Source: Amoeboaphelidium protococcarum
Taxonomy: Eukaryota > Aphelidiomycota > Aphelidea
Reading direction: 5' to 3'
DNA length: 64,000 nt
Assembly (NCBI GenBank): GCA_023515745.1
Contig: JALECJ010000254.1
Coordinates: forward strand, 186,001-250,000
Shown here: in pieces, positions 11,445-22,970 of the stretch
How the letters are laid out: each line of letters begins with the position of its first letter
Numbering within the stretch: the first letter of the stretch is position 1
Program-made: the position numbers and the translations under genes
Notes under the pieces: generated by a model
Told to the model about the DNA's origin: nothing
Database searches by the model: none
What the model saw: only the letters and a program-made list of their open reading frames with translations

Positions 11445-12374
11445 TCACACTTCGCTCTCATCAGTCTCTTCTTGATTTAACAGAGTGTACTACTATTTGC
11501 CTTGATGACTACTCTGCTATAAGGGGCAGAGAAACGCGTTGGTATCATTGCACTTACTAGGACTGGAGAAGGTGAATGAGATGGCGACATTAGGGAAGGC
11601 AACGACGACTATTGTTCTAACAATCAGAGACACCAGGCATAGACTCTAATGACATACGTAATTGGAAGACTCTATGACATTTAAAGAAAATCCGCTTTAG
11701 TATTTATTGCCGCGTAAAGACAGCCATGATAGCACCACGTAAAATATGGAACAGGCGGCAACCAGATAGCAAGTATAACGCGATCGTCGTACAACAGTAT
11801 ATACTTGTTTTGGCACATTTAGAGGATCCGTGTAGAGTTGAACCAGCAGAAAGTATACAATTCCGTACAATATCAAAATGACCGATGATACGACGGTGAA
11901 GTAGTCATGATATCTGCGAAAGCGATCCCAATCCCGTCGTAAGATTACAATGGTTTACGTTACGATATAACTGAAAAGCACCACCAAAAACACCATGAAA
12001 TGGTAGAATGAACGACTTTGACGCCTTGTAAAAATACAAACTTCCGTGGTATGCACGTCTTCATGAGCTCTGACAAACCAAAATACGACCAAGAAGAACT
12101 GCATGAATCCACCAATACTGCACACTGTGTCCGCTATAGATTGAGCTAGAATGGACTCTGCTATTATCGAGCAATGCCTAGCGCTGACAGTGTACAGCGA
12201 TAGTATGAGACTATTCATAAAGGTGACCAACAGGATCAGAGTTCGCAGACTGAACTTTTATTTGAGCAACACATAATCTCGTATGAAAACTGATAAGGCG
12301 TATAAAGTAACGCAAGCCAATATGACATAGCACAGCACGGTATCAATCAAATCATATACATTTTCGGATGCCAT
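11445..12374 (-). CDS. seven-helix membrane protein, GPCR/TOM1-like topology
   Basis: A 309-residue intronless frame with seven well-spaced hydrophobic segments: starting near LCYVILACVTLYALSVF, LILLVTFMNSLILSLY, GGFMQFFLVVFWFV, FMVFLVVLFSYIV, VILILYGIVYFLLV, CYLVAACSIFYVVL and LVSLIVRTIVVVAF. Loops between segments III-IV and V-VI are basic (RRQSRSF, VVRRSRY), fitting a cytosolic side, and the tail is acidic (QEETDESEV). No N-terminal signal peptide or classical GPCR DRY/NPxxY motif was found. It could be a THH1/TOM1-like protein or an orphan 7TM receptor; I do not assign a family firmly. Start ATG at 12374, stop TGA at 11445-11447. Confidence 0.75.
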
Positions 12375-12921
12375 TATAAATGAATGGTATAATTAAACTT
12401 TAACATATGTTATCAGGGAATTCACTTAAAATACATACGATACTTTCGCTCACTCCACGCGCGTGTGAATAGATTATCTCAGCACTCTAAGCCACTTGAA
12501 TTTTGATAACAGCATACTTCACTGAGAACTGTATCGGACAAGTCAAACCACGGCTGTACAATTAAAAATTTTCGATAATGTGGCCGACATAAACGCATAC
12601 TCATATGCTTCAAAAGTATTTGGTGGCTTTACACTACATAACGGTTATGCTGGCTTAAGACTGCAAGTACCTCCTTGTTTCACCAGTCGCAATTAATGCA
12701 GTTCAACGTTTAAAACGCGAACTACAAAACGCAGTGAGCGCCATTTTTCATTAATTCTGAGCTTTAATGTGCTGCATATCCCACAAAACCTGTTTTTTGA
12801 AGTGGTGTCATGTCTGAACTCATAATCACCGAAAGTAAAACAAGCGGTAAGTCTAAGATTATTGATCTATTATATGCAATAAAGCCAGTTTCATTTTTAT
12901 TCCTCGAAAGTACATAGAAGC
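12375..12921. other. gene-free stretch
   Basis: About 550 bases upstream of the 7TM gene and downstream of the Cys-rich gene. A plus-strand open frame beginning MSELIITESKTSG near 12810 runs into the antisense of the next gene and is not convincing. Nothing else recognised. Confidence 0.4.
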
Positions 12922-13251
12922 TCATTATCCTACTATTTCGGTTATAGTCTTACGTACTTGGCGACACTTATCAGCACAGTTACGACAATGTTCGTGTTGA
13001 CTATGAGCCTCACAACGTTCCTCACATTCATGGGCAGACTTGCAATTCAACTTTAATAAATCCGATAGAATAGCATTCTTTTCCGGAGACTCAACTTCCA
13101 ATGCTTTCAAGGAAGACTCAGAGATTGCAGCATTGATATGGCACAACTTGGCGCAGTCCAAACCACACTTATCAGCCTCCCTCTCACAGACTTGACACGC
13201 GTCACGACTCTGTTTCAATAAATCTTTCAACTGATCCAACTTGGTAGACAT
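12922..13251 (-). CDS. Cys-rich four-helix-bundle protein (DUF326/copper-storage type)
   Basis: 109 residues with 11 cysteines in helical spacing: C-x2-C-x6-C-x3-C-x3-C at residues 19-37, then C70, C76, C80, C89, C92, C96, with several His in the second half (HSQHEHC). This is the pattern of DUF326/Csp proteins, cytosolic four-helix bundles that bind Cu(I) inside the bundle in bacteria. It has no signal peptide. The last codon before TGA is TAA (Gln). The family is chiefly bacterial, so transfer into this eukaryote is possible; base use looks like the neighbours. Metal binding is inferred from the Cys pattern, not shown. Confidence 0.8.
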
Positions 13252-13354
13252 TTTGATTCACTTGATAGGTATACTGTAGGTAAAAAGAAAACTAGAAGCG
13301 TATAAAGCAGGCAAATACATATTATCACAAACACGTCATCCATCACATTTGTAT

Positions 13355-14518
13355 TCATATTCCGAATTCGTGTCGTTTCTTCTAAGGCTGATTCAGACTT
13401 TCATTGGAGGTGAGGTCTCTCTTGCCAGTGAAATCAATGTCGCCCATCAGCTTACGACCGTCACGCACTGGAGACTTTTTACGAACAGAACGGATTTGTA
13501 AATCTTGCTATTTCTACTGCTACTACTAATTTTAATCAATCGCTGTGGACACATTTAAACCAGGATCACTTCTGGTGGACATTTTACACTCTGTCCACTC
13601 AAATTCGATATTGGTCATATTTCTCACGGTATTTGGCCATTTCTTGTTCAGCTGGTGATCATTCTTCACAATCAAATCTCCATTGCCCAACAGCACAATT
13701 CTATCAACCATAGCGAGACGCGACAAGGCGTCAGGTAGCGACTGGATCTGATTATCTCGCAAATCCAACACCTTCAAGTATTGAGTGGACGCAGCTATTC
13801 CGATTACAATTTTATCATCCAAACTAGTGATCTGATTGCGCGATAAATCGATCTGTTAAACGGTATGCGGAAGATTAGCCAAACACTTTGGCAACTCTGT
13901 GAATTTGTTACCAGACAAATTGATCAGATGCAAACTAACCATTTCCGTAAATTTGTGAGACAATAATGACAATTAATTATTCTGCAAATGCAATTCTTTA
14001 AGAGACTGCAATGTTATAATATCAGCTGCTACATAGGTCAAGTTGTTATTGGCGACTTTGAGGATTTATAATGATTACAATTTCCCGATTCTATCAACCA
14101 GCTAGGATAAGCCATTATGACTCAAGTCCAAATATTACAATGCAGTCAGCTCGTACAACGCAGCATCTGGCAAAGTCTAAATTTAATTATAACTCAAATC
14201 CAAGTACGTCAATGTCCTTTTCAGGCACCCCAATCCAAAGGATTCAGGCAGAGTTTACAATTTATTACCACTTAGATCAATGTGCTCAACTCCCACTGAA
14301 GTTGCAATAGAGTCTGTGCTCTTTTGCACCGATAAATTAATCTCGAATGCCTCCGGTTCAATCTACTTGATAATATTGCCATTTAGATGCAATTTAGTCA
14401 GATGTTTCAACTTGCGAATAACACCTGGTACCTTCTTCAATTCGCTGTAACTCATATCCAACTCAACAGTCTTGGAATCAATTGACCATTCTTTTAACTT
14501 TCTCTTGACCTTGTTCAT
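13355..14518 (-). CDS. leucine-rich-repeat protein
   Basis: 387 residues, intronless. About eight LRRs of the SDS22/Ras-suppressor type (LxxLxLxxNxLxxLP), for example LDLSYSELKKVP-like and LKVLDLRDNQIQSLPDALSRL, span roughly residues 20-290. A non-repeat end follows: a polyGln run written TAG/CAG (QNQQQQQKQQ) and a basic tail (VRKKSPVRDG). No signal peptide or membrane helix, so probably a cytosolic/nuclear interaction protein. The start ATG at 14518 (MNKVKRKLKEWS) sits 262 bases from the divergent Clp1 start. Confidence 0.85.
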
Positions 14519-14780
14519 ATTTCGATTAATACAATGTTATTACTGTACTTATTATATTTGGAGCTGATTTTAAGGAGAATGGAAAGAGTAAGCAGACGAT
14601 ATATATTTATAGCCGGATTTGTAAACGTTGTTGATGGCCGTTTCTCCTCAATCACTGATCAAGCAAACACAAAATTTCTTAGACTCGTTCCCATTTGGTG
14701 GTCGCGTATTTCTTTTAACTCAGTTGAATTAAGTGTAGATAGAAGGCGGACTCCTTTAATTATATAAAACGCGAATTAAA

Positions 14781-16341
14781 ATGACATCATAAGGTGGAAA
14801 AGATGAGCCCAGAGTGTATGAGTTGCAAGCGATGACTGAGCTGAGATTTGAGGTTGGATGGTCATAGTCCGCGATTACTGTAACTCTGACCGCTGGTAAA
14901 GCTGAAGTATTTGGCGTGGAGTTGCCTCCGAATAATCCAATGCCATTTCCACCCGGCTCTATTACTGCAATATACACCTGGCACGGTTGTACTTTGTCTC
15001 TTAGCGGGCCTCAATCCAAAGTTGAGTACATCGCTACGGAGACTGTCATGATTTAGTGGATGCAGTTGCACTTAGATTTGGAATCGCGTCGTAGGTAAGC
15101 AAATGACAGCGGATTAGAAGGTCCAAGAGTAAGTTTATATCACGTGCATAATGTATTACAAGCAATGAATAATAGTCTCGTTGGAATGTAGATTATCATT
15201 GTTGGATAGGAGAATAGTGGAAAGACATCGCTAGCAAAGACTCTGATTGCCTGGGCTCTGAAGTTGCAGCATTAACCAATCCTAATTGATCTGGATCCTA
15301 AAAATGTAATATATATTTAATCTAATCTAAATTGTCGATTATCAGCTTATGATGTACGTAAATGTAGGGTACTATTGTGATGCCGACATGTATTGGAGCT
15401 ATGGCTGTAGATAGAATGGAATCCAACACTCTCACGCAGCTTTCTTTAATAACTTCACCTCCTCTGATATATCATTATGGAGAAGAGGAGTTTAACGTTA
15501 CCGATATTGAGGATATAAAGTCAATGTTCAGCACTATTGCAGAAAGTGTAGATGCCCGTGCGGAACACGATGAGACGGTAAATGCCAGTGGGTGTGTTAT
15601 TGATACTTCAAGTTGGACCGAGTAAATATCTCCGTAGCTGTTATCGCACGCCCTGGATGTATTTAGAATAAACAAAGTTGTAGTTATAGGAAATGAACGG
15701 CTTTACAGTGAAATATGTCAACAGCTGAAGTAATCTCATCCGGTGGTGGAGTTGATTCGGTTGCCCAAGAGTGGTGGTGTGGTTGATCGAGATGTCAGTT
15801 ACCGCCGCAAGTGGTAAATGCAACGCGTTAGAGAGTACTTTTACGGTAACAAGAATGCTGAACTTTCGCCAATGACAACTGGAGTTGGGTTCAATGATAC
15901 TCAAGTAAGAAGATATGGAAAAGGTAATTCTATCATGGTAATGTAATTAATGCATTATTCATTTGTAAATTGAGTGTAGTTACAAAGTAATCAGCTCCAG
16001 TGTCTGCTTTACCACTTGGAACTTTTGATGAAAAATCCGCGGATTCTCAATAGCGGTAGCTGCTCTAGATCAATGCTGGACCGTCACTTCTTCATTCTAT
16101 ATTGAGTGTATCAACGATGGATCTCCCGCCGGCAGTTCCGTCTAATTTGACTTTGTCCAAAGATAAGGCTGAAGAATAGGCACAGAATGAACTGTAACTA
16201 CTGACCACCAATGTTGCCGGCTTTGTGTACGTCTCAGATGTGGATGAGAAGAAGAAGAAGCTGATAGTGCTGAGTCCAAAGCCTGGCCGAGTACCGCGAA
16301 AGTATATGCTAATGGGATCCTTGAGATGGGCAGAAACGTGA
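14781..16341 (+). CDS. CLP1: Clp1, polynucleotide 5'-kinase family, mRNA 3'-end processing
   Basis: Component of cleavage factor II and, in some lineages, of the tRNA-splicing endonuclease complex. Three exons (14781-15305, 15368-15923, 15980-16341), introns 62 and 56 nt with TGTAG acceptors, 480 residues. N-terminal domain: TELRFEVGW ... GKAEVFGVELP. Central P-loop: IIIVGQENSGKTSLAKTL, then ILIDLDPKN at the first splice site. Conserved core: VIGNERLY, IRLPKSGGVV, REYFYG. C-terminal domain: NVAGFVYVSDVD and LIVLSPKPGRVPRKYMLMGS. All family blocks are present. The kinase lysine and SGKTS loop are intact, so ATP binding is likely. Confidence 0.95.
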
Positions 16342-16398
16342 AATAGATTAAAAGATAATGGTTAATCAGACGCATGAAAACATTATTTGAGTGTATTA

Positions 16399-17704
16399 TC
16401 ACTGAGTGTCAAACATTCCTATTCTATGATAGTACGTTCTTGGGCGTGTCTTTTCAAAATCCTGCCACTATTCATTCATCTTCTGTCTTGCTTTCAGTCT
16501 TACAGCTGTCTTATCACTTTCATCATCTCCATCATCATTACTGCTGGACTGAATGTAATTCTTGGTAGCATCAACATATTCTTCGACTTCAGTTTTAAAC
16601 TGCGCAAAACTGAATTACGGCATATCTTACGCAACGTCTTGATCCTGGAATGGAATCCATTCATACTGAAACTCATCATCACCTCCAAGTCTTTTGGGGA
16701 TCCATTTAGAATCAATAAACTGGAGTAAATCAGCAGTCTTCACAAATTTGATCTTCTCGCGTACAACAGGATCAAGAAATTACTTAACAATCATCCAGAT
16801 ACCATTGAAGAAGAACGGCGCATTGATGATGAAGATGCACGCTAGACTCTCAGGGTAGTAGGCTTCCAGAGCATGAACCAAGAATTTGATAGACTCCAAA
16901 TCATAATTTTCCATCGTGATGTTGCTCAAATCCAAAATCAGTGATACCTTCTCCTTATGATTACTCTGAGTCTTTGCTGACCACGGCAGGAGATAATCTT
17001 TCGCGCACTCCATCATAAAGATGCAAAATGCATTGTTCTCATCGTGGGATACATTCTTCTTGTCAAAGTAACGCGCCTGGATATGAAATAGTGGGTGACC
17101 ATTCTTATCGAATCCTCTACTGTAAGCAAGTCCCTTTTGCAAGATTCTCTGATTAAGAGCCTTCTCTCCGCGTGACAGCACGTTAGAAATATCATTCTCG
17201 ACGCGAAACTTGAGAGCCGCCTTCAGCATCTTATGAATAGCTTCAGTGTTCCACTTGCGAGCGCAGATAAACTTGAGCAGCTAAACATCAGGGTCATCAT
17301 GAAGCGTAGTCTTGAAGAATTCTTCAACTTCTTATTGCGTGTACAGTGCCGGGCTACTATCTGAAAGTTTTACCTGTTCGGCGGTAGAGGAAGACTGCAC
17401 TGGAGTTGATTTGGACTGAGGAGGCTATTCAGTCGTTGAAACGTGATGATCAGTCAAAACAACATTAGCCGGCTCATTGTCGCTTTAACCAGGCTCAGAT
17501 GTAGGGGATTTATCATTAGTAGTAGAGTAGCATTCTAGTAGCTATTTCCACACTTGATTGAATATCTTCTTCTGATCGTCATTCAACGTTGCCTACACAT
17601 GTATAATCGTACACAGTCATTAATGTTGTAAGCAATACTGGAACACTTACCCTGACGCCTTTGCCGGCGCGATTGTCGATATCAATCTATGAAAGTGTTG
17701 ACAT
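16399..17704 (-). CDS. CRAL-TRIO (Sec14-type) lipid-transfer protein
   Basis: 415 residues in two exons: 17704-17651 (MSTLSQIDIDNRAGKGVR) and 17592-16399, 58-nt intron with GTAAGT donor and TGTGTAG acceptor. A Ser/Thr/Gln-rich linker (about residues 45-120) precedes the CRAL-TRIO N domain (FFKTTLHDDPDVQLLKFICARKW...) and lipid-binding domain (GHPLFHIQARYFD, LILDLSNITMENYDL, YYPESLACIFIINAPFFF, FIDSKWIPKRLGG). Binds and exchanges a small lipid, often phosphatidylinositol, between membranes by family. No membrane anchor. It is followed by an acidic tail (SSSNDGDDESDK). Confidence 0.9.
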
Positions 17705-17866
17705 TGATGTTAAAGAGTTTATCGCAGTTAATATACTCCAATAAATAAAATAAAAATATTCATATAATTAGAAAACAGAATGAGCACCAAAAGAGTCTGC
17801 TTGGTTACGAATTAACTGGTGATGGATTTATTTCTCATCATTCAAACTTGACAACTCATTTTTAAA

Positions 17867-18148
17867 TCATGACAGAGCACCTCCAGCATTGATAACCTCA
17901 ATTTCTTATTCTTAAATATTCTAATACCAATATTATCGCGGCAAATCTGAGGTAGACTCGTAAAATTGTACAAATGATGAGCTTCTTTATTAGCCTTGCT
18001 GATTCTTTGTCGCCGTAGATGCAGAAGTGACACCGCCGCCTGTCGCTCCATATCCTGCTTTCATCAACAGTGGATGCTCAGTACTAGTCTCCTTCTATAT
18101 ATTATTCCATACTCTTTTACCAAGAAATTTAATCAGCGGCTAATGCAT
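17867..18148 (-). CDS. KGD4: Kgd4/MRPS36-like subunit of 2-oxoglutarate dehydrogenase
   Basis: 93 residues, short and intronless. The N-terminus QPLIKFLGKR and the C-terminus LPRQYWYQNIQEQEIEVINAGGA match the two conserved ends of Kgd4/MRPS36 (PLIKFxGKR ... LPxxYxRxPLSxEEIEaIxsGGA), which tethers E3 to the E1/E2 core of the mitochondrial 2-oxoglutarate dehydrogenase complex. The middle is low-complexity (TGGGVTSASTATKNQQGQQ) as in homologues. Several Gln in the conserved C-terminus are TAA/TAG. Another frame over the same bases resembles a SOCS box but is judged a shadow. Assignment rests on two short motifs, so moderate confidence. Confidence 0.7.
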
Positions 18149-18375
18149 TTTTTGTTGTTGTCACTTTCCAATATCAGCAAATACTCTTTATTAATAAATG
18201 ATATAGCTTCGAATTTTCAGGCTTCAGTCAAACCACTACTGTAGCTGAAAAGACGCGCGCATGATCTCGGCCAAAAATGGTTCCCAAAACTGTTCACTGT
18301 TCGATTTGTTTCATCTCTTCAGTTTCCGCCTATTCTCCGGTGAATCTTCCCTGTATCTTTGCTGCGTAGTTTGAG

Positions 18376-19461
18376 ATGAGTAACGAAGCTATCTGGAGAA
18401 AGGTTGGTGTATCATCTCCGGTTGTCCCATCTGCAAGAAGATATCATTGCGCTCATGTTGTCAATGTCAATGGCATTCAGTAAATGGTCATGTTTGGTGG
18501 AGTGTAATCGGGCAAGAAGTGCGTAAACGATGTATGGCTATTCAACTTTGCAAGTAAATCTTGGACCGAACTACTCCTACCCGCATCCAAGCCTTCTCCC
18601 CGCTTTGGTCACTCCAGCGCCATTGTTACTGTGTCATCTCCGGATTAGCAAGGAACTTTACAAGTTCTGCTAATAGTTGGAGGATGTGACAGTGAGAACC
18701 GCGCTCTGAATGATATTTGGCAGTTTGACTTGAATCAAAGTGTCTGGACTCGAATCGATGTCCCATCTTCTTTTATGCCACGATATCACTCTGCATTGAT
18801 TCACATACACGGTTAATAATCAGAGTCTGTTTTAATTCTTGGTGGTTAAATTAATCAGAAAGAATACTGCAATGATGCTTGGTTGTTGAACATTGGCGAT
18901 TTATCAATGAAGTAACTGCCATGCAACAAGCCTAATCTCCTAAAACGCGCAGGTCAAAGCATCATCAAGACTTCAGTAGAGAATGAATTTATTTTATATG
19001 GAGGCTTCTCTGGTGATGGCGGCTTTGATACGTTCCAAGATGCTCATAAAATAGTTGTCTCTTAGGATGACATTGAGGTTGTGGAATTGCTACTAATCAG
19101 TGGAGTATTGCCGTAGACTGGTCGTCCACTCAATCTTGTTCAATTCTTGGATTCATAATAATCAGGCTAAAGTCAGCATGTGATTTACTCCTTTGGTGGC
19201 TATGATGGGAAGTCACCGAACAATGAACTTCTGAAGTTCAATAACAAAGACCTTAGATGGACACCCGTATAGCTATGGATGGAGATGGACATGGCATCAA
19301 TTGCTCACAGTGCCGGCAATAATGCAATGAGTAAGCCGATACCGAGATACGGCCACTCTGTCGTGTTATACTTGGGCGAAGATGGAAAGTAATCATTGAT
19401 TGTATTTGGTGGTTGTGGCTCCTCCTATCTGAATGATATAGTACAGATTGACTTGAATTGA
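18376..19461 (+). CDS. kelch-repeat beta-propeller protein
   Basis: 361 residues, intronless. Six kelch-like repeats, each with a double-Gly strand (MVMFGGVQ, LLIVGGCDSENR, LILGGQIN, FILYGGFSG, IYSFGGYDG, LIVFGGCGSS) and a following W or F/L about 20 residues on (DVWLFNF ... SWTEL). The propeller fills the whole protein; there is no BTB, F-box or membrane segment. Likely a protein-interaction module of unknown partner. Start ATG 18376, stop TGA 19459-19461. Divergent from Kgd4 (227-bp spacer). Confidence 0.88.
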
Positions 19462-19820
19462 TTTTATGAAATTTTTGATATTATCCCAACATCTTCAAAT
19501 GAAGACTGTCCGGCACATGGTTTCAGGTCTAGCTCATATTTGAACGCGAGAGTTTCTCTTCTCAGTCCGCTTATCGTATCTCTGCGCTGAAAAACATTAT
19601 ACAACGTACAGTACATTCACTCTACGCTGAAACGCGAGAGATGAGACACGTTAAAACGTTGGTTCGCATAGAGTTCCCTTCGCCACAGTACTTTGCTTTG
19701 AGGTGAAAGAATTCCCACGCTTTGTCGTTCGTTCTTTGAAGCGTCACGCTGCGGCTTTCTCTTATTTCCAAAGTGTGAAACACGAATCATTTTTTACTTA
19801 AATATTGAGAATCTGCTAAT
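19462..19820. other. gene-free stretch with short repeats
   Basis: About 360 bases upstream of urocanase. The element GAACGCGAGAG appears near 19540 and again, as GAAACGCGAGAG, near 19631, both beside CTCTC/GAGATG-type sequence. These could be regulatory sites; nothing else is recognised. Confidence 0.35.
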
Positions 19821-21938
19821 ATGGTTGATTAAAAGTTGTTGAGTCTTAAGAATGGATTGACTGATGCAATGTTTGAGAAGGAGTTTGATGTTAGTGTAAG
19901 ATCTGATAAGGTTCCTCACGCTCCAGTTAGACGTCCCAACTTGTCATCATAGGACACACGTCAGGCTCTGTCTAATGCACTGAGATATGTTCCCGCTAAG
20001 TTTCATTAGAAGATGGCTAAAGAGCTGGCATTAGAACTGCAACTTTATGGGCACATTTACATGTACAGACTGAGGCCCACAGAGTATGAAATGAAAGCTT
20101 ATCCCTTGTCGTCATATCCATGCAAGTCCAAGTAAGCTGCCGCGATTATGCTCATGATCACGAATAACCTGGACCCGGCAGTGGCTCAACATCCTCATGA
20201 ACTCATTACATATGGTGGCAATGGTAGTGTGTTCAGTAATTGGGCCCAGTATCATTTGGTGATGAAGTATTTGAGCGAGATGTAGGAAGACCAGACTTTG
20301 CATGTCTACAGTGGACATCCAATGGGCCTCTTCCCTTCTCACAAGGATTCGCCTAGAGTGGTGGTCACTAACGGCATGATGGTCCCCTTCTACTCTACCA
20401 GGGAGTAGTATGAAAGACTGTACGCCATGGGATTGACGCAGTACGGTAATATGACTGCTGGTAGTTACTGTTACATTGGTCCATAAGGCATTGTACATGG
20501 TACTAATATAACTTTGATTAATGCTGGTCGTAAATTTTTGAATGCAAAGTGTATGGATGATCTGCGTGGTAAAGTGTTTGTCAGTGCTGGTCTCGGTGGT
20601 ATGTCTGGTGCTCAGCCTAAAGCTGCCTTTATGGCTGGATTAGTGTGTGTTATTGCCGAGATTGATCCTGCTGCTCTGGATAAGAGACACAAGCAAGGAT
20701 GGATAGTGAGAAAGGAGTCAGATTTGGCCAAGGTTGTTTAGTTGATTAAAGAGTACTCCACAAAGAAGGAGCCTATCAGCATCGGTTATCTTGGTAATAT
20801 TGTGGATTTGTGGGAGTATTTAGCAAAGGCGGAAGGTGTACATGTTGATCTGGGGAGTGATTAGACTTCTTTGCATAATCCATACAGTGGAGGTTATTAT
20901 CCAGTCGGCGTGTCTTTTGATGATAGCAGACGGTTGATGGTGGAGGATCCTGACAATTTTAAGCTGAAGGTCCAAGAGTCTTTGCGTAGACATGTGAGTG
21001 CCGTAAATAAACTCTCGGCTCGTGGAATGAAGTTTTGGGATTATGGAAATGCCTTCCTGCTAGAGTCATCCCGTGCAGGTGCTGATATCTGGAAGGCGGA
21101 GGAAGGTGGAGCATTCAGGTACGCATCATACTTTGAAGACTTTATGGGTGACATTTTCTCTCTCGGATTCGGTCCTTATAGATGGGTGTGCACCTCTGGT
21201 GACCACGAGGATTTGAAAACTACCGATAGAATAGCTGCAGAGGTCATTTAGAAGTTGATCAATCTATCAGGTGTGGATCATAGAGTTAAAGGCTAGTTGC
21301 AAGACAATTTGAATTGGATTTAGTAGTGTGAATAACATTAGTTGGTGGTTGGATCTTAGGCGCGTATTTTATATTCCAATGCTGATGGTAGAATCTAAAT
21401 GGCTGAAGCATTTAATTAGGCGGTGAAAGATGGTAGACTACGAGGTCCGGTTATGTTATCAAGGGATCATCACGACGTCTCTGGTACTGATAGCCCGTTC
21501 CGTGAGACTAGTAACATTACGGATGGTAGCAAGGTGTGTGCCGATATGGCAATACACAATGTGATAGGAGATGCATTTAGAGGTGCCACTAGTGTCTCTA
21601 TCCACAATGGAGGTGGTACAGGATGGGGAATGGCTATGAATGGTGGCTTCCTTCTCCTGCTTGATGGCAGTGATGATGCGGTAAGACGTGCTCGCGCGAT
21701 GCTTCACTTCGATGTTAACAATGGAGTAGCTAGACGTTGCTGGAGTGGCAATAGTAACGCGGAGTTTTAAATTTAGGAGGCTATGAAGAGCGATAGTCGT
21801 TTAAATGTCACTATTCCATACCACGCTGATGACTCCTTGATAGAGAGCGTGCTCAGTGAAGTGTAAAAGGCTGACTAAGGGAAGAGATAGAGCAGGCAGG
21901 TTTAGTCTAAAGGCTAGAACAAGAAATTGAAGCAATGA
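19821..21938 (+). CDS. UROC1: urocanate hydratase (urocanase)
   Basis: Second step of histidine degradation: urocanate to imidazolonepropionate, NAD+-dependent. A single frame of 705 residues, the longer eukaryotic type. Blocks: LRPTEYEMKAYPLSSYP, ITYGGNGSVFSNWAQY, YSGHPMGLFPSH, NGMMVPFYS, MTAGSYCYIGPQGIVHGT, GLGGMSGAQPKA (NAD site), GYYPVG, LLESSRAGADIW, FGPYRWVCTSG, RDHHDVSGTDSPFRETS and HNGGGTGWG. The catalytic Cys in the FGPYRWVCTSG block is present. TAG/TAA encode Gln at AQQYH-, EDQT- and REQYE-type positions. The C-terminal tail is Gln/Lys-rich. Together with HGD it points to active amino-acid catabolism. Confidence 0.97.
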
Positions 21939-22097
21939 GAATAAGTTTTACCTTTATTTTACCTGATGTTTTAGCGCTTATTGATTTAAACCCTTTATTT
22001 CAGGGGCAAATTTTAAGCACGTGATAAGCGACACTAACAGCGATCAATGTATTTTTGAAAAGTGCGAAAAACAGATTTTGAAAAAATAGTAATAATA

Positions 22098-22883
22098 ATG
22101 CTTTGTGCACCATAATTCATTATTTCCGTTAGCTTTTTGATTGTAGCTGTCAGTTGCGACTCTGTGCTCCAAGTGCTTGGTTAGGATCGCGTATCCGAAT
22201 TTATCGACAAGTATACCGCTACCGTGTCTAAAGGCGGGTATGTGCCGTCATCTGAATTGGGAAACGGTCAATTCGTCTTGATTGCTGATGCTGACAGTGA
22301 TGGTTTGGTCTCTGCAGATGAATTAAAATCCACCATGATGCAATATCTTCAGCAAGGTAATATACGCGATATTAATGCTGTTTAAGTAATGCGCCAGTTC
22401 AAAACTGCTCTGAAATCTGCCGAGAGTGAAATTTGTCCTTCCTAAAAGTCTGCTAAATTCATGCGCAAATTTACTTGGCGCAAGGTTAGCGAGTAATGCA
22501 GTGCGATTGCTGAGGCTGAAGAAATTGCTGAGGAAGCTGTGGCCAGTACCCAAGTCAGTCATAGTCCTGCACTGAGAAAGCGTGGTCTTTTGTCCTTTAT
22601 TGGCAACTCGATCGCGTTTGTGTTTGGTGTCATTGTTGACATTATTGTCATGCCGCTGGTCCTCCTGAGATGGGTGATCAACACTTTGATAACCATAGTG
22701 GAGAAGATTTATCACAAGATCTTTGGCCGCATGAGAACTACGTACACTCGCCCATATGAATGGTATCGTTTGAATCAAATTAAACGTCAACGTAAGAGAC
22801 TCTCTTAACAGTCTGATAGATTGATTAACGAGTTCAATTAACGCTCTGCGCAAATGAGACACGAAATGGGCTTCCGATTCTGA
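22098..22883 (+). CDS. EF-hand membrane protein of unknown function
   Basis: 261 residues. Starts with a hydrophobic segment (PQFIISVSFLIVAVSCD), a signal peptide or anchor. One clear calcium loop about residue 75 (DADSDGLVSADEL) fits the EF-hand Dx[DS]xDGxxxxxE pattern; a partner hand is degenerate. A second long hydrophobic stretch follows about 170-200 (FIGNSIAFVFGVIVDIIVMPLVLL), then a basic C-terminus (IKRQRKRLSQQSDRL). I recognise no named family. It could be a secretory-pathway or surface Ca2+ sensor; that is inference from the loop and topology. Stop TGA 22881-22883. Confidence 0.65.
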
Positions 22884-22970
22884 AGCATCCTGCGAGTATA
22901 AAAGGGGGTAGTAATAAAAATAAATAAATGACGGCAAATATTAATAGTATAATTTTAAGCAATGCATGCT

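Noticed and set aside
17842-18051. SOCS-box-like reading (LPQICRDNIGIRI)
   Set aside because: The overlapping frame gives both conserved ends of Kgd4 with TGA stop; the SOCS-like text is a shadow.
22896-22907. TATAAAAGGGGG element on the plus strand
   Set aside because: Lies between convergent genes (EF-hand and Utp7) with no plus-strand gene following; probably chance.
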